From Chlorobium sp. (GTDB taxonomy: Bacteria > Bacteroidota > Chlorobiia > Chlorobiales > Chlorobiaceae), in NCBI GenBank assembly GCA_028277485.1, contig JANQGE010000030.1, forward strand, positions 4,687 through 68,686: a stretch of DNA of 64,000 nt, given 5' to 3'. A program made the translations under genes and the position numbers. Under the pieces are notes generated by a model that searched no databases, had not been told where the DNA came from, and worked only from the letters and a program-made list of their open reading frames with translations. This document shows, piece by piece, positions 52,175 to 61,304 of the stretch; within the stretch, counting starts at the first letter, position 1; every line of letters begins with the position of its first letter.

Positions 52175-54079
52175 ATGAAGAAACTTTGCAGTTTTGTGGT
52201 CCTGGCGGTAGGCTGTTCTGCTTTGGTGCATGCCGGTGAAACGACTCAGCATCATCGCATGGATGAAGTGGTGGTAACCGCAACGCTTTCCGAGACACCG
52301 GTAAAAGAAATTCCGGCGGCTATAGAAGTCATAACCCGTGAAGAAATTTCAGAAATGGGAGTGGAGACACTGCACCAGGTGCTGACCGAAGCACAGAGCG
52401 TGAATCTTGAGCCGGTCAGCGGACGGATGAGCACTGCACGCTTGCGCGGTCTCAACAGCAGTAACACCCTTGTGATGATTGACGGTATGAGACTGCCTTC
52501 GGGCTTTCAGGATAAGGTTGACATGGGAGAAGTACCTGCCGGCCTGATTGAACGCATCGAAATCGTCAGGGGTCCGGGTTCGGCGCTTTACGGCAGCGAC
52601 GCTATCGGCGGCGTGATCAACGTCATAACCAGAAAGCCGACTGATGAGGTAGAGGCCTGGGTGAGCGCCCAATATGGGGAGAGCCGACACGGCGAAGCCG
52701 AGAACACGGGATTCGACGCCGGAGTCAGCGGGAGTTCCGGGTCATTGGGTTATGTGATTGCCGGTTCCTTTGTCGATAAAGGCAGGTTTGATTTCGATAC
52801 GGAAGACTGGAAAACCGATGGCGATGACAAGGAGATTGTAGCCGGAGCGGCAAACCTGATATGGCAGGCGGGAGACAATGCCGATGTAACTTTCGGCGTG
52901 ACCTACGCTGATGCCGAGCGGGAAGGGATTCGTCCGAAAAGGAAAAAGGAAAATGACTGGCACAACGAATCCGAGAGGTTTACCGGCAGGGTAGAGTTCC
53001 GGAGCGGGCTTACCCCAAATTCCAGCCTTCTGTTGCGTGCCTATCGTTCAGAGTATGACTGGCGGGTCAGTTTGACGCCGACAGACGGATCCAAACCTGA
53101 GATCCATAATGTCGATCAAGCCACCGATCAGTTTGAGGGGCGCTGGACAGGTTTGATCCTTGACCGGCATAAGCTTACGGCCGGCATCGAATACCGCACC
53201 GAGGAGCGAAAAGAGGATGGCGTCAAGAGTGAAATCGACAACCTGGGGGTCTTTCTGCAGGATGAGTTGACCGTCACCGACAGGCTCAATGCAATTCTCG
53301 GGCTGCGGTTTGACGACCATTCGGATTTCGGATCGGTATACAGCCCCAGGGTAAGCGTGGCGTACCGATTCAACGATTATCTGCGTTTGAGGGGAGCATA
53401 TGGAGAAGGTTTCCGTGCACCGTCGGCATTTGAGTTGTATTCGGGCTCTCCTTATACTATCAGAAGAATCCTTATTCCGAATCCGGACCTCGATCCCGAA
53501 ACATCCCGAACATGGGAGGTCGGAGCTGATATTGATTATGGCGTCCTCACCGTGGGTCTGACCGCGTTCAGAAATGATGTCGATGACATGATCGCCGAAG
53601 TATTTACCGGCCGATACGAAGGAAAGAAGCCGAAGATTCCGGTCAATGAAGTACGAAATATCGCCGAGGCCATGACGCAGGGGGTCGAACTGAATGTCGG
53701 GTTAAAGCTTGGTTATGGGTTGTTCCTTGCCGATGAGCTGACACTGCTCGAAGGGGAAAACAAGACTACCGGTGAGGAGCTGCTTTATGTGCCTGATGTT
53801 TCCAACGTAGTGAAATTGTCATACAGCAACCCGTCGATCGGGTTTTCGGGCAATATCAGGCTCGTGACCACCGGCAGCCAGTACACGACTCCGGATGTCA
53901 AGACGGACACCTATTCCATTGTCAATGTGTACGCTTCAAAGTCCCTGACGGACAGAGTTCGTCTCTACACGGGTGTCGACAACCTTTTCGATGAAGAAGT
54001 GACCGATGGATACGGGAACGTATACGGTCCCGGAAGCAGCGGCACCTTTATCTACGGTGGTCTGAGTATGAATTTGTAA
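52175..54079 (+). CDS. TonB-dependent outer membrane receptor 1
   Basis: A 634-aa outer-membrane beta-barrel receptor. Signal peptide MKKLCSFVVLAVGCSALVHAG, TonB-box region MDEVVVTATLSETPV near residue 28, plug domain to about 155 (RIEIVRGPGSALYGSDAIGGVINVITRKP) and a 22-strand barrel with RAAYGEGFRAPSAFELY near residue 410, ending GGLSMNL. It belongs to the BtuB/haem-receptor-like group; the ligand is not known. It is the first gene of a run with a haem lipoprotein, a DUF2292 protein and a second receptor, all on the plus strand. Confidence 0.9.
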   Translation: MKKLCSFVVLAVGCSALVHAGETTQHHRMDEVVVTATLSETPVKEIPAAIEVITREEISEMGVETLHQVLTEAQSVNLEPVSGRMSTARLRGLNSSNTLVMIDGMRLPSGFQDKVDMGEVPAGLIERIEIVRGPGSALYGSDAIGGVINVITRKPTDEVEAWVSAQYGESRHGEAENTGFDAGVSGSSGSLGYVIAGSFVDKGRFDFDTEDWKTDGDDKEIVAGAANLIWQAGDNADVTFGVTYADAEREGIRPKRKKENDWHNESERFTGRVEFRSGLTPNSSLLLRAYRSEYDWRVSLTPTDGSKPEIHNVDQATDQFEGRWTGLILDRHKLTAGIEYRTEERKEDGVKSEIDNLGVFLQDELTVTDRLNAILGLRFDDHSDFGSVYSPRVSVAYRFNDYLRLRGAYGEGFRAPSAFELYSGSPYTIRRILIPNPDLDPETSRTWEVGADIDYGVLTVGLTAFRNDVDDMIAEVFTGRYEGKKPKIPVNEVRNIAEAMTQGVELNVGLKLGYGLFLADELTLLEGENKTTGEELLYVPDVSNVVKLSYSNPSIGFSGNIRLVTTGSQYTTPDVKTDTYSIVNVYASKSLTDRVRLYTGVDNLFDEEVTDGYGNVYGPGSSGTFIYGGLSMNL

Positions 54080-54098
54080 TGAATCGGGGTAGTTGTCT

Positions 54099-54557
54099 AT
54101 GAAAAACAGGCTGGTTGAGAGGCATGTGTTGTTTGCAGTATCGGTTATCTGCCTTGCAGTATTGGATGGATGCGGCTCACCGCAACAAGGTCCCGGTCAT
54201 GAAGGTGTGCGGGAAACTGCAGCGGAAGTGATGGACGGAGAGCAGCTCTATAATCGGTACTGCAAAATGTGCCACTCTCTGGGGCCGCCTCCAAAGTTCG
54301 GCCCGCCGGTAAAGGGTATCGCAATGCATTACCGTGAAGCGTTTACCGATAAGGAAGAGGCTGTAGAGCATATGGTAACCTTCATGCAGAGTCCCGATCC
54401 GGCAATGTCGAAGTGCCGTCCGCAAGCGATTGAGCGTTTCGGGCTCATGCCGGCAATGGATTTGCCTGAAGGGACGTTGAGAGTGGTTTCCGACTGGTTT
54501 TGGGAACAGTTCGATCCTGAGCTGAGGCACCAGCATGGATCGGGGCATGATCATTGA
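54099..54557 (+). CDS. c-type cytochrome lipoprotein
   Basis: A 152-aa lipoprotein with signal segment and lipobox VLDGC (Cys at about 26), then a haem-binding motif CKMCH at about 55-59 (NRYCKMCHSLGPPPKFGPPVKG) and a Met-containing C-terminal region (MPAMDLPEGTLR) that could give the sixth ligand. The protein ends in a His-rich tail HQHGSGHDH that could bind metal. ATG 54099 is preferred over TTG 54093. It lies 20 bp after receptor 1, so it should be in its transcript. Confidence 0.85.
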   Translation: MKNRLVERHVLFAVSVICLAVLDGCGSPQQGPGHEGVRETAAEVMDGEQLYNRYCKMCHSLGPPPKFGPPVKGIAMHYREAFTDKEEAVEHMVTFMQSPDPAMSKCRPQAIERFGLMPAMDLPEGTLRVVSDWFWEQFDPELRHQHGSGHDH

Positions 54558-54612
54558 TGAAAACAGGAGGTGCCCGGTGTTCAATGCCATCAATACCATT
54601 CAAGGGAAGACA

Positions 54613-54810
54613 ATGAGCAAGGACGATAGCAGCAGTCAGGATTCTTTCATCTTGGAAGAGGTGCTGCAATGCTTGAGGAACATAGCGTATGGGGAAATCA
54701 TTATCACTATTCATGATTCCAGGGTTGTTCAGATTGAGAAGCGTGAGAAAAAACGCTTTCCCCAGACGAAACACGGCGACTGTGCAGGCAGAGCTCAACA
54801 GGAACAATAA
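54613..54810 (+). CDS. DUF2292 (YezD-like) small protein
   Basis: A 65-aa protein: ILEEVLQCLRNIAYGEIIITIHDSRVVQIEKREKKRF is the pattern of the DUF2292/YezD family, whose function is unknown. ATG 54613 follows AAGGGAAGACA, a plausible ribosome site. In other bacteria this family is often found near sulfur or metal genes. It lies between a haem lipoprotein and receptor 2. Confidence 0.75.
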   Translation: MSKDDSSSQDSFILEEVLQCLRNIAYGEIIITIHDSRVVQIEKREKKRFPQTKHGDCAGRAQQEQ

Positions 54811-54862
54811 AAAAGCTGACGACCGGATTACCGGAGGAAAGCTTGGCGCATTGGAGTAATCT

Positions 54863-56689
54863 ATGAAGTTACATATCAAAATCAGGAACGGTGCTGTACT
54901 GCTGATGGCGGCGGTTCTTGCGGCAGGGCCTGTCCGGGATGTTCAGGCCGGACCGGACAAGGCGGCACTCGACAAGATTGTGGTGAGTGCGACAAAAACG
55001 CCGCACACCCTGGGAGATGTGCCGGTTGCCGCAGAGGTGATTACCCGTGAGGAACTGCTTGAAAGAAATGTCCGTACGGTTCAGGAGGCTCTTGAAAAGA
55101 CAACCGGGCTTGTTGTCGAGGCGAACTCCGGTTCCTACGGGGACAAAGGTCATGTGAGCATCCAGGGACTTGAACTGCGGCATACCCTGGTGCTGATCGA
55201 CGGGCAGCGGATTCTCGGGGGGCACCAGAATGCCATCGATCTCCAGCAGATATCCATCGAGATGATCGAGAGAATAGAAATCGTCAAAGGACCGGCATCT
55301 GCCCTTTACGGCAGTGACGCCATGGGCGGGGTGATCAACATTATTACCCGGGGTGCACCCGACAAACCCGAGTTTTCCGGTTCGCTGGCGATGGGTACCC
55401 GCAGCACCACCATCGGGACCATTTCAGCCGGAACCGGGTCTGAACATGTCGGTGCGCAGGTAAACTATACCTTCCGCGAATCTGAGGGTATCGATGAAGA
55501 CTACGATCCTTACACCGAACATATTGTGCAGGGAACGGTTTCATTCAACCTGTCCGATAAAATGGATCTTGATGTCAAGCCCTATTACTCCTACCAGGAA
55601 ATGACGGAGGATGAAAGATTCCAGGAAAGGTACGGTCTCAACGCCCTCTTCAAGTGGCAGCCGGATGAATACTCGACGGCCAGAGTCAGGGGTTCGTTTT
55701 TTGAATACCAGCATTGGACGGAGGACAGGAGCACCGATTATGTGCTGGATAATTATGAGCTGGAAGTCGGTTACTCCAGGCTGCTGTTCGAAAGACATTT
55801 GGTAAGCGCCGGGTATGAGCTTTGGCAGGAAGAGCGGGACGATGATGGCAAATCGCTTTATCTTGATCAAGTCCTGCACAGCTTCTACCTTCAGGACGAG
55901 ATCGATCTTTCGCCGGTTGTCCTGGTTTTCGGAGCCAGGCTTGATTCACATGAGAAATGGGGCGAGGAGATCAATCCGAAAGCCAGTCTTATGTACAAGG
56001 CTTCCGATGATTTAACCTTCAGGGCATCGGTCGGCACAGCTTTCAAGGCGCCATCGCTTTTGAAGTTGTATGGAGACTTCAGGATGGGGCCTTATTTGCT
56101 GCATGCAAATCCAGACCTGGAACCCGAGAAATCCGTCGGTTACCAGGCCGGTGTTGACTATGCATTCAGCAAAGACGTAACCGCCAAGGTATCGTTTTTC
56201 AGAAATGAGCTTGAAGATCTCATTGCTACCCGGATTGTCCGCAGGGGACCTCCGCCATGGGGAATGTACTGGGAAAATGTCGAGGACGCCACTACCCAGG
56301 GAATCGAAGTCAATCTTGGCGCCCGCTTGACTGACGACCTTTCGGCAAAGCTCGGGTATACCCTGCTTGATACGGAAGATAACGACACCGGAAAAGAGTT
56401 GGCGCACAGGCCTGATCACAAGCTTTTTGCCGGTGTTGATTTCAGGATTCCGGCAACCGATATCCGTATGCATGTAGAATCGTCATATACCGGTAAGCGT
56501 TGGGATGACGATGATAACACGGAAAGACTCGATGATTTCTGGGTCTGGAGTGCGACCATCGCAAAAGAGTTCGGTGAGCATGCCGAAGTGTTCGTTAAGA
56601 TCGACAATATTTTCGGCGAAGAGGACATTGAAGATGAATATGATATCGACGGAACAGAGTTTCTTGCAGGGGTAAGAGTGGATTTGTAA
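54863..56689 (+). CDS. TonB-dependent outer membrane receptor 2
   Basis: A 608-aa receptor with a signal peptide ending DVQAG at about 30, DKIVVSATKTPHTLGDVPVAAEVI as TonB-box region, plug motif RIEIVKGPASALYGSDAMGGVINIITRG, and a barrel with RASVGTAFKAPSLLKLYGDF in the middle and a C-terminal GTEFLAGVRVDL. The conserved plug makes it a paralogue of receptor 1; the barrel loops differ. ATG 54863. A strong terminator lies 24 bp after the stop, ending this four-gene run. Confidence 0.9.
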   Translation: MKLHIKIRNGAVLLMAAVLAAGPVRDVQAGPDKAALDKIVVSATKTPHTLGDVPVAAEVITREELLERNVRTVQEALEKTTGLVVEANSGSYGDKGHVSIQGLELRHTLVLIDGQRILGGHQNAIDLQQISIEMIERIEIVKGPASALYGSDAMGGVINIITRGAPDKPEFSGSLAMGTRSTTIGTISAGTGSEHVGAQVNYTFRESEGIDEDYDPYTEHIVQGTVSFNLSDKMDLDVKPYYSYQEMTEDERFQERYGLNALFKWQPDEYSTARVRGSFFEYQHWTEDRSTDYVLDNYELEVGYSRLLFERHLVSAGYELWQEERDDDGKSLYLDQVLHSFYLQDEIDLSPVVLVFGARLDSHEKWGEEINPKASLMYKASDDLTFRASVGTAFKAPSLLKLYGDFRMGPYLLHANPDLEPEKSVGYQAGVDYAFSKDVTAKVSFFRNELEDLIATRIVRRGPPPWGMYWENVEDATTQGIEVNLGARLTDDLSAKLGYTLLDTEDNDTGKELAHRPDHKLFAGVDFRIPATDIRMHVESSYTGKRWDDDDNTERLDDFWVWSATIAKEFGEHAEVFVKIDNIFGEEDIEDEYDIDGTEFLAGVRVDL

Positions 56690-56712
56690 CTGTTCTTCCC
56701 TTGTGTTGCTGC

Positions 56713-56752
56713 AACCCTGGTGAGCCGCGGGCAGTTCGCCAGGGTTTTTTTA
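56713..56752 (+). terminator. rho-independent terminator after receptor 2
   Basis: AACCCTGG and CCAGGGTT form the stem around a 17-base loop, followed by seven T. It ends the receptor 1 to receptor 2 operon. Confidence 0.88.
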
Positions 56753-56763
56753 TGCCAAACCGC

Positions 56764-57723
56764 TTACTGATTTTCCCTTGCCGACTGCTCGGGTATGACA
56801 CACGGCTTATCCTTGCACTCCTGAACTTCAATGGTAACATGAGATAGTCTATTGAAATCGCTCAAGAGGCTTTTGTAATGTTCTATGGTATTGGGGAAGT
56901 GGGTTACCAATGAAATTATTGCGGCATAGTGGTTTGCCCCCACCTTCCATACGTGGATATCAGAAATTCTATTATCGGAATCTTTTTCTATAGCAGCTTT
57001 GATTGCCTGCTGATATTCTTCTTCGATGCTGGCATCGAGCAATATCGGACCGGTTTCCTTGAGCAGCCCGTATGACCAGCGAGTGATGACCGCAGCGCCT
57101 ACGATGCCCATGACCGGATCGAGCCAGTTCCAGCCAATATATTTTCCTGCCAGAAGAGCGAAAATGGCAAGCAAGGAGGTCATGGCATCGGCAAGAACGT
57201 GCATATAGGCCGCGCGGAGGTTGTGGTCGTGGTGATGGTGATCGTGGTCGTGATGGTGGGAGTGGCCGCGTTCATCCCGCAGCATGAAAGCACTTATTAT
57301 GTTGACAAGTAAGCCAATTCCTGCTACTGCAATAGCCTGATTGAAATGGATGGTCTCGGGATTCATGATTCTTTCCAGGGATTCCACTACCATCACCAGG
57401 GCTACCACAGCCAGAGCGACAGCACTCGAAAAGCCGCCCAATACGGTTACTTTGCCGGTGCCAAACGTAAAAGCGGGGTTGTTTTCATATTTCTTGGCGT
57501 AGCGATATGCATAAATGGTTATGAAAAATGCGGCAACGTGGGTGCCCATGTGCCAGCCGTCGGCAAGAAGAGCCATCGAGCCGTAAACACTTCCGGCGAT
57601 TATTTCTGCCACCATTGTTACGGCTGTAAGTATAAGGACATATTGTGTTCGCTGCTCTCCTTTCTCATTTTTTATAGAGAAATGGTGACTGTGCTGCCAA
57701 TGTTTCAGTGTGTGTGTATGCAC
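56764..57723 (-). CDS. dmeF: cation diffusion facilitator, DmeF-like (Co/Ni)
   Basis: A 319-aa CDF metal exporter with six membrane helices and a cytosolic C-terminal domain. The signature SMALLADGWHMGTHVAAFF (helix II) has the HMxTH of DmeF-type Co/Ni exporters rather than the usual HxxxD of zinc exporters, and a His-rich loop (HSHHHDHDHHHHDHN at about 155) lies between helices IV and V. The substrate is predicted from motif similarity only. It is convergent with the receptor operon. Confidence 0.78.
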   Translation of the reverse strand: MHTHTLKHWQHSHHFSIKNEKGEQRTQYVLILTAVTMVAEIIAGSVYGSMALLADGWHMGTHVAAFFITIYAYRYAKKYENNPAFTFGTGKVTVLGGFSSAVALAVVALVMVVESLERIMNPETIHFNQAIAVAGIGLLVNIISAFMLRDERGHSHHHDHDHHHHDHNLRAAYMHVLADAMTSLLAIFALLAGKYIGWNWLDPVMGIVGAAVITRWSYGLLKETGPILLDASIEEEYQQAIKAAIEKDSDNRISDIHVWKVGANHYAAIISLVTHFPNTIEHYKSLLSDFNRLSHVTIEVQECKDKPCVIPEQSARENQ

Positions 57724-57738
57724 GTTTGTTTGCCTGTT

Positions 57739-57905
57739 GGGTACCTCTATTGGTTGTCGTGAAAAAGTAACAAGTGACCAGTGACGAGTGACAAGTCAAA
57801 ATCTAAAAGGAAAAAGTCAAAAAATGTCCCTTTGCCTACTGCCCGATGACTCCTCTTTCGGGATTCGCCGTCGGAATCGGTATCGAAACATAGGACATTC
57901 GCTTA
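57739..57905. repeat. family A end and family B mosaic
   Basis: GGGTACCTCTATTGGTTGTCG (family A end) is followed by AGTGACCAGTGACGAGTGACAAG and ATTCGCCGTCGGAATCGGTATCG words. The gap 57724-58084 contains no gene. Confidence 0.6.
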
Positions 57906-57970
57906 ACCGCAGCCCTATAAAAAACTGCGCTGTTTTTTTCGTTCTTCACAAATCAACGATTCAACATTAT

Positions 57971-58014
57971 TTGCCTTGCACTTGAACCGCTCACGACAAT
58001 TAATAGAGGTGCCC
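57971..58014. repeat. family A repeat, solo right half
   Basis: TTGCCTTGCACTTGAACCGC then TCACGACAATTAATAGAGGTGCCC; the left half is missing. Confidence 0.75.
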
Positions 58015-58084
58015 TAATTTCAATCCGACCCCGATTTTTTTAAAGTAACAAGTGACGTAACAAATTAACAGAAGTTTCCATTTT

Positions 58085-59050
58085 TCAGGGTTCGGTTTCA
58101 GCTTGGATCCTTGCGGCATACTTTTTTGCTACACGGATCACCCACTGTTCGAGAGCGGGGTCGGGGAGGATGGCGTCGGGTTTGTAGCGAACCCTTGTGA
58201 GGTGATCTTTTATTGCTGCAATTCCGTTTCCAATGATGTCGATCTGGAATGTTTCGCTGCTCGATACCAGAAGCGGGACGACGATAGCCCTCTTTTTCTT
58301 CTCGAGAATACGGTTGACCGCGGCCGTGGTTGAGTCCGGGCTGTAATGGGCGATATGGCCGCACCATGCTGTGGTATGATCCGTGATGCCTGTTTCAAGG
58401 CTGACATGTGCGCCGACATCCTGAAAGAGATCTGTCCACTGCTCATCGAAAACCGACGAGCCGTAGCCGACAAGTACCAGGCCCTCTTCTTTTGGGTCGG
58501 AGGAAAGTGTCATGGTTCTTCTCAGAACATTTTTTTTCAGAAGGTCTGAAAAGTCCAGAGGCGGTGCAAGATATGTCCTTGCAGACGGACGGTACCTCTC
58601 GATGTTTTCGAGTTTCAGTTTTTCAAGAGAGGCCGGGTTTTCTTTTTTCCCGATAATCGTAGGGATGTCGTCAAACATGTGTATACCGATGGTCAGAAAG
58701 ATAGGGATAACGACAATATCGCTGTACCCTTCACGGTCAAATGCCTTGAGTCCTTCGGCGATCGATGGCTCCGCGTGTTCCATGAAGACGGTCCTTATGC
58801 CGTTCACTCCTTCGATGCCGAGGATGGTTTCCGAAACATTCTCTTCCAGTTCAACCAGGTTTTGCCTCCACCGTTCCGAACGGGAGCCGTGATTGAGGAG
58901 AAGCACTCCGATTTTCTTTTCCTTTGTTTGCTTTTGCGGGGCAGGTTCCTGTACAGGGCTGCAGCCAAAGACAAGGACCAGGAGCGCCAGGATAACGGTC
59001 GGGTAAAAACGTGAAATTGTCCGGGAGGGATGTATCATGTTGTTTGACAA
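58085..59050 (-). CDS. lipoprotein CbiX-like chelatase 1
   Basis: A 321-aa exported protein with lipobox VFGC (Cys30) and a class II chelatase (CbiX/CbiK/sirohydrochlorin cobaltochelatase-like) fold. Metal-site His residues are seen as His54 in LLLNHGSRSERW and His124 in IFLTIGIHMFDDIP; the C-terminal half repeats the pattern (GLVLVGYGSS, VVPLLVSSSETFQIDII). CbiX enzymes insert cobalt into sirohydrochlorin in the cytosol, so a lipid-anchored extracytoplasmic version is unusual. Its paralogue lies 1 kb upstream on the same strand, with a PepSY gene between. Confidence 0.8.
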   Translation of the reverse strand: MSNNMIHPSRTISRFYPTVILALLVLVFGCSPVQEPAPQKQTKEKKIGVLLLNHGSRSERWRQNLVELEENVSETILGIEGVNGIRTVFMEHAEPSIAEGLKAFDREGYSDIVVIPIFLTIGIHMFDDIPTIIGKKENPASLEKLKLENIERYRPSARTYLAPPLDFSDLLKKNVLRRTMTLSSDPKEEGLVLVGYGSSVFDEQWTDLFQDVGAHVSLETGITDHTTAWCGHIAHYSPDSTTAAVNRILEKKKRAIVVPLLVSSSETFQIDIIGNGIAAIKDHLTRVRYKPDAILPDPALEQWVIRVAKKYAARIQAETEP

Positions 59051-59058
59051 ATTTTTCT

Positions 59059-59199
59059 GGGCACCTCTATTAATTTATTGCGCACCCTGATTACTTCGTT
59101 GGCCAGTGCTCGAAATCCTCATGTACTCTATGTACACTCCGGTTTTTCCGCTCCGTCCGCCTTACACTTTGCTCGCTCATGACACTTTTTAGAGGTGCC
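59059..59199. repeat. interspersed repeat family A, full copy plus extra ends
   Basis: About 141 bp with ends GGGCACCTCTATTAATTTATTG and TTTTTAGAGGTGCC, containing ATGTACTCTATGTACACTCC. Two further ends follow: TAATAGAGGTGCCC at 59203-59216 and AGGTACCTCTATTTAACC at 59223-59240. Confidence 0.88.
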
Positions 59200-59235
59200 T
59201 TTAATAGAGGTGCCCTTCTTTAAGGTACCTCTATT

Positions 59236-59470
59236 TAACCTGATTCATGGGAGTCCGAACACCCGACCCCGATTTCCGACAGAGAGAAAATCGGAATTCG
59301 CCGTCGGTATCGGAATCGGGAATCGATTTTTCTTTCCCCTAACTCTTTTTCTTCCCTTACCCATCACTCCCTTTGCCTACTGGCTACTGCCAACTTTCCC
59401 CTTTTTGACCCGTCACTCGTCACTGTTCTTTCGACCCCGATTTCCGATTATTTTTTACCTAACACACAGC
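59236..59470. repeat. repeat family B mosaic copy
   Basis: Words GAGTCCGAACACCCGACCCC, TTCGCCGTCGGTATCGG, TTGCCTACTGGCTACTGCC, GACCCGTCACTCGTCACTG and CTAACACACAGCAC in the order seen at 50 kb. The 59051-59498 gap has no gene. Confidence 0.7.
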
Positions 59471-59498
59471 ACTTTCCTTCGTTGGGCGCGGTGCCCTC

Positions 59499-60068
59499 CT
59501 ACAACTGCTGGACGGCTATCGCAATCAGAGGAGGAGCGAGGCCTGCGCCGATAAGCCATTTACCTCTGCCTGAAAACCCCTTGCTGCCTCGCAGCATCAT
59601 TATTCCGGTAATGGTTATGATGATCAGTGTAACAGCAAAAAGATCCGAAATCCACTTCCACCACTTCACGGTGTTGCGGTGAAGCACATTGACCTGGTAG
59701 AACAGCGGGCGCCTGGAGATTTTTTCGTACGTACCGCTGCCGTTTTCCAAGTTGATCATCAGGGTTGCATCCTTATAGTATATCTTGACTTGACGGGATG
59801 AAGGAAAGTCATAGAGCCTGTACGATGTTTCTCCGACCAGGGAACTGAACTTCTTGATCAGATCGTGGGTGATCTCGTGGCGCTGGTAGCGATTCTCGAG
59901 GGTTATTTCTTCTTTACTGATGATAAAATCAGGATTCCAATCATCGATATGGTTAAGAGCAATCCCTGACAGCGAATACGCAATGATCAGCGAAGCAAAA
60001 AAGTAGCCAAAGTCCCGATGCAGTATATTATTGATTTTTCTGAGGCTTTCTCCGGATGATTTACGCAT
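59499..60068 (-). CDS. PepSY-type membrane protein
   Basis: A 189-aa protein with two predicted helices (about 22-40 and 145-167) and a periplasmic segment with PepSY-like strands (RQVKIYYKDATLMINLENGSGTYEKI). The HRDFGYFFASLIIAYSLSGIALNH start resembles the PepSY-associated TM proteins, a family often repressed by iron and found next to TonB receptors; members are proposed to reduce or handle ferric or haem substrates. It lies 6 bp from the upstream chelatase gene, so both are in one operon. Confidence 0.75.
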   Translation of the reverse strand: MRKSSGESLRKINNILHRDFGYFFASLIIAYSLSGIALNHIDDWNPDFIISKEEITLENRYQRHEITHDLIKKFSSLVGETSYRLYDFPSSRQVKIYYKDATLMINLENGSGTYEKISRRPLFYQVNVLHRNTVKWWKWISDLFAVTLIIITITGIMMLRGSKGFSGRGKWLIGAGLAPPLIAIAVQQL

Positions 60069-60074
60069 ACAACT

Positions 60075-61022
60075 TCAGTTGGCTTTTTCGTTAAGGATAT
60101 TGTTCGAGTACTGTCCTGCGATATCGACAACCCATTGTTCGATGTCCGGGTCCGGAAGAATAGCGTCGGGTTTGTAACGAACTCTTGTTTTGTGATCCTT
60201 TATTTTTTCTATGCCGCCTCCGATGATCCTTATCTGGAAATTCTCGTCGAGCGCAACAAGAGCAGGAATAACAATCGCGGTGTTTTTCTTTTCAAGAATT
60301 CGCCTGATTGCGGTCGTTGTCGAATCAGGGGCGTAACGAACGATGTGACCACACCATCCGATCGAGTATTCATCGATACCTGTCTGTTTTTCAACGTGTT
60401 CAGCGACTTTGTTGAACAGTTCGGTCCACTCTCTTTCATACGGTTCTGAGCCATATCCGATCAGAACAAGACCTTCATCCTCGGGGTTTTTTGAAAGCTC
60501 ACGTGCTCTTCGCAGCGTGTTTTTCTGCAGGACCTCGCTGAAGTCGAGCAGGGGAGCAATGTGCACGTTTGCCTGTGGGGTGTATCGCTCGATGTTTTCG
60601 AGTTTGAGCATTTCAATTGATTCCGGGTTTTCCTTGAGGCCGACGATGGTCGGAATGTCGTCGAAAGAATGGGAGCTGACCGTGAGCAGCAAAGGAACGA
60701 TGATGACATCGGAATAGTTCTCCAGGTCGAATTCTTTAAGACGCGTGGCAATCGAAGGTTCGGTGTATTCCATGAAAGCGGATTTTGTTCCGGATATTTT
60801 TCCGTCTCCGAGTATTCTGTCCCTGACATTGTTCTCGAGCTTCACAAAGGTGTTGCGCCAGGTTTCCGAATGCGAGCCGTGGCTGATCAGCAGGACGCCG
60901 ATTTTTTTTTCAGAACTTTTCTGCGGTTTCGCGGTTTCGGTGTTTTGGGTGTTGCAGGCTCCGAGCCAGATAAAGCACATGAGCAGTATGAGACTGTGCT
61001 TCGGGAAATCCACGTGATGCAT
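60075..61022 (-). CDS. lipoprotein CbiX-like chelatase 2
   Basis: A 315-aa paralogue of the 58.1 kb protein, with lipobox LGAC (Cys at about 23) and the conserved His residues in LLISHGSHSETW and LLTVSSHSFDDIPTIV. The C-terminal half carries the same CGHIVRYAPDSTTTAIRRIL region. It is the first gene of an operon with the PepSY gene, under operator site c. The two paralogues suggest that the chelatase pair works outside the cytoplasm, near the TonB receptors. Confidence 0.8.
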   Translation of the reverse strand: MHHVDFPKHSLILLMCFIWLGACNTQNTETAKPQKSSEKKIGVLLISHGSHSETWRNTFVKLENNVRDRILGDGKISGTKSAFMEYTEPSIATRLKEFDLENYSDVIIVPLLLTVSSHSFDDIPTIVGLKENPESIEMLKLENIERYTPQANVHIAPLLDFSEVLQKNTLRRARELSKNPEDEGLVLIGYGSEPYEREWTELFNKVAEHVEKQTGIDEYSIGWCGHIVRYAPDSTTTAIRRILEKKNTAIVIPALVALDENFQIRIIGGGIEKIKDHKTRVRYKPDAILPDPDIEQWVVDIAGQYSNNILNEKAN

Positions 61023-61082
61023 GTTTGGTTGTGTTTTTGGTGTTACCGGGATTTTTCAATGATAATATAAATCAATTGTTTT

Positions 61083-61098
61083 TATCTTGTCTAAATAA
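61083..61098. promoter_or_regulatory. putative metalloregulator operator (site c)
   Basis: TATCTTGTCTAAATAA, whose reverse complement TTATTTAGACAAGATA is close to sites a and b. It is 61 bp upstream of chelatase 2 and overlaps a possible minus-strand promoter TAGACA-18 bp-TATATT. The rest of the 61023-61340 gap holds the two divergent promoters and no gene. Confidence 0.5.
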
Positions 61099-61275
61099 GA
61101 TGTAATTATTCGAAATGTTTTACTCTTGTTTCTGCTGTTCCTGCTCGTTGAAATTTGCCCAGCCTCAAAGCGGCCAGGCGAGAAGCTTTTCTTGAAACAG
61201 CAGGTTCATGAATTATTTTGAACAGAACCGGACCGGTGAAATGCCGAAGAGTTTTTTGATTCAGATTTTTTTTGT

Positions 61276-61291
61276 TTATTTGGACTTGGTT
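61276..61291. promoter_or_regulatory. putative metalloregulator operator (site d1)
   Basis: TTATTTGGACTTGGTT, a weaker match to sites a-c, overlaps the -35 box TTGGAC (61280-61285) of the likely receptor 3 promoter; the -10 box TATATA is at 61304-61309 after an 18-bp spacer. Confidence 0.4.
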
Positions 61292-61304
61292 TAAATAGTT
61301 ACCT

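Noticed and set aside
54000..54100. A cobalamin riboswitch in front of the TonB receptor genes
   Set aside because: No B12-box or multi-stem leader was seen before the receptors at 52175, 54863 or 61341; the gaps are short and hold only promoter-like and operator-like sequences.
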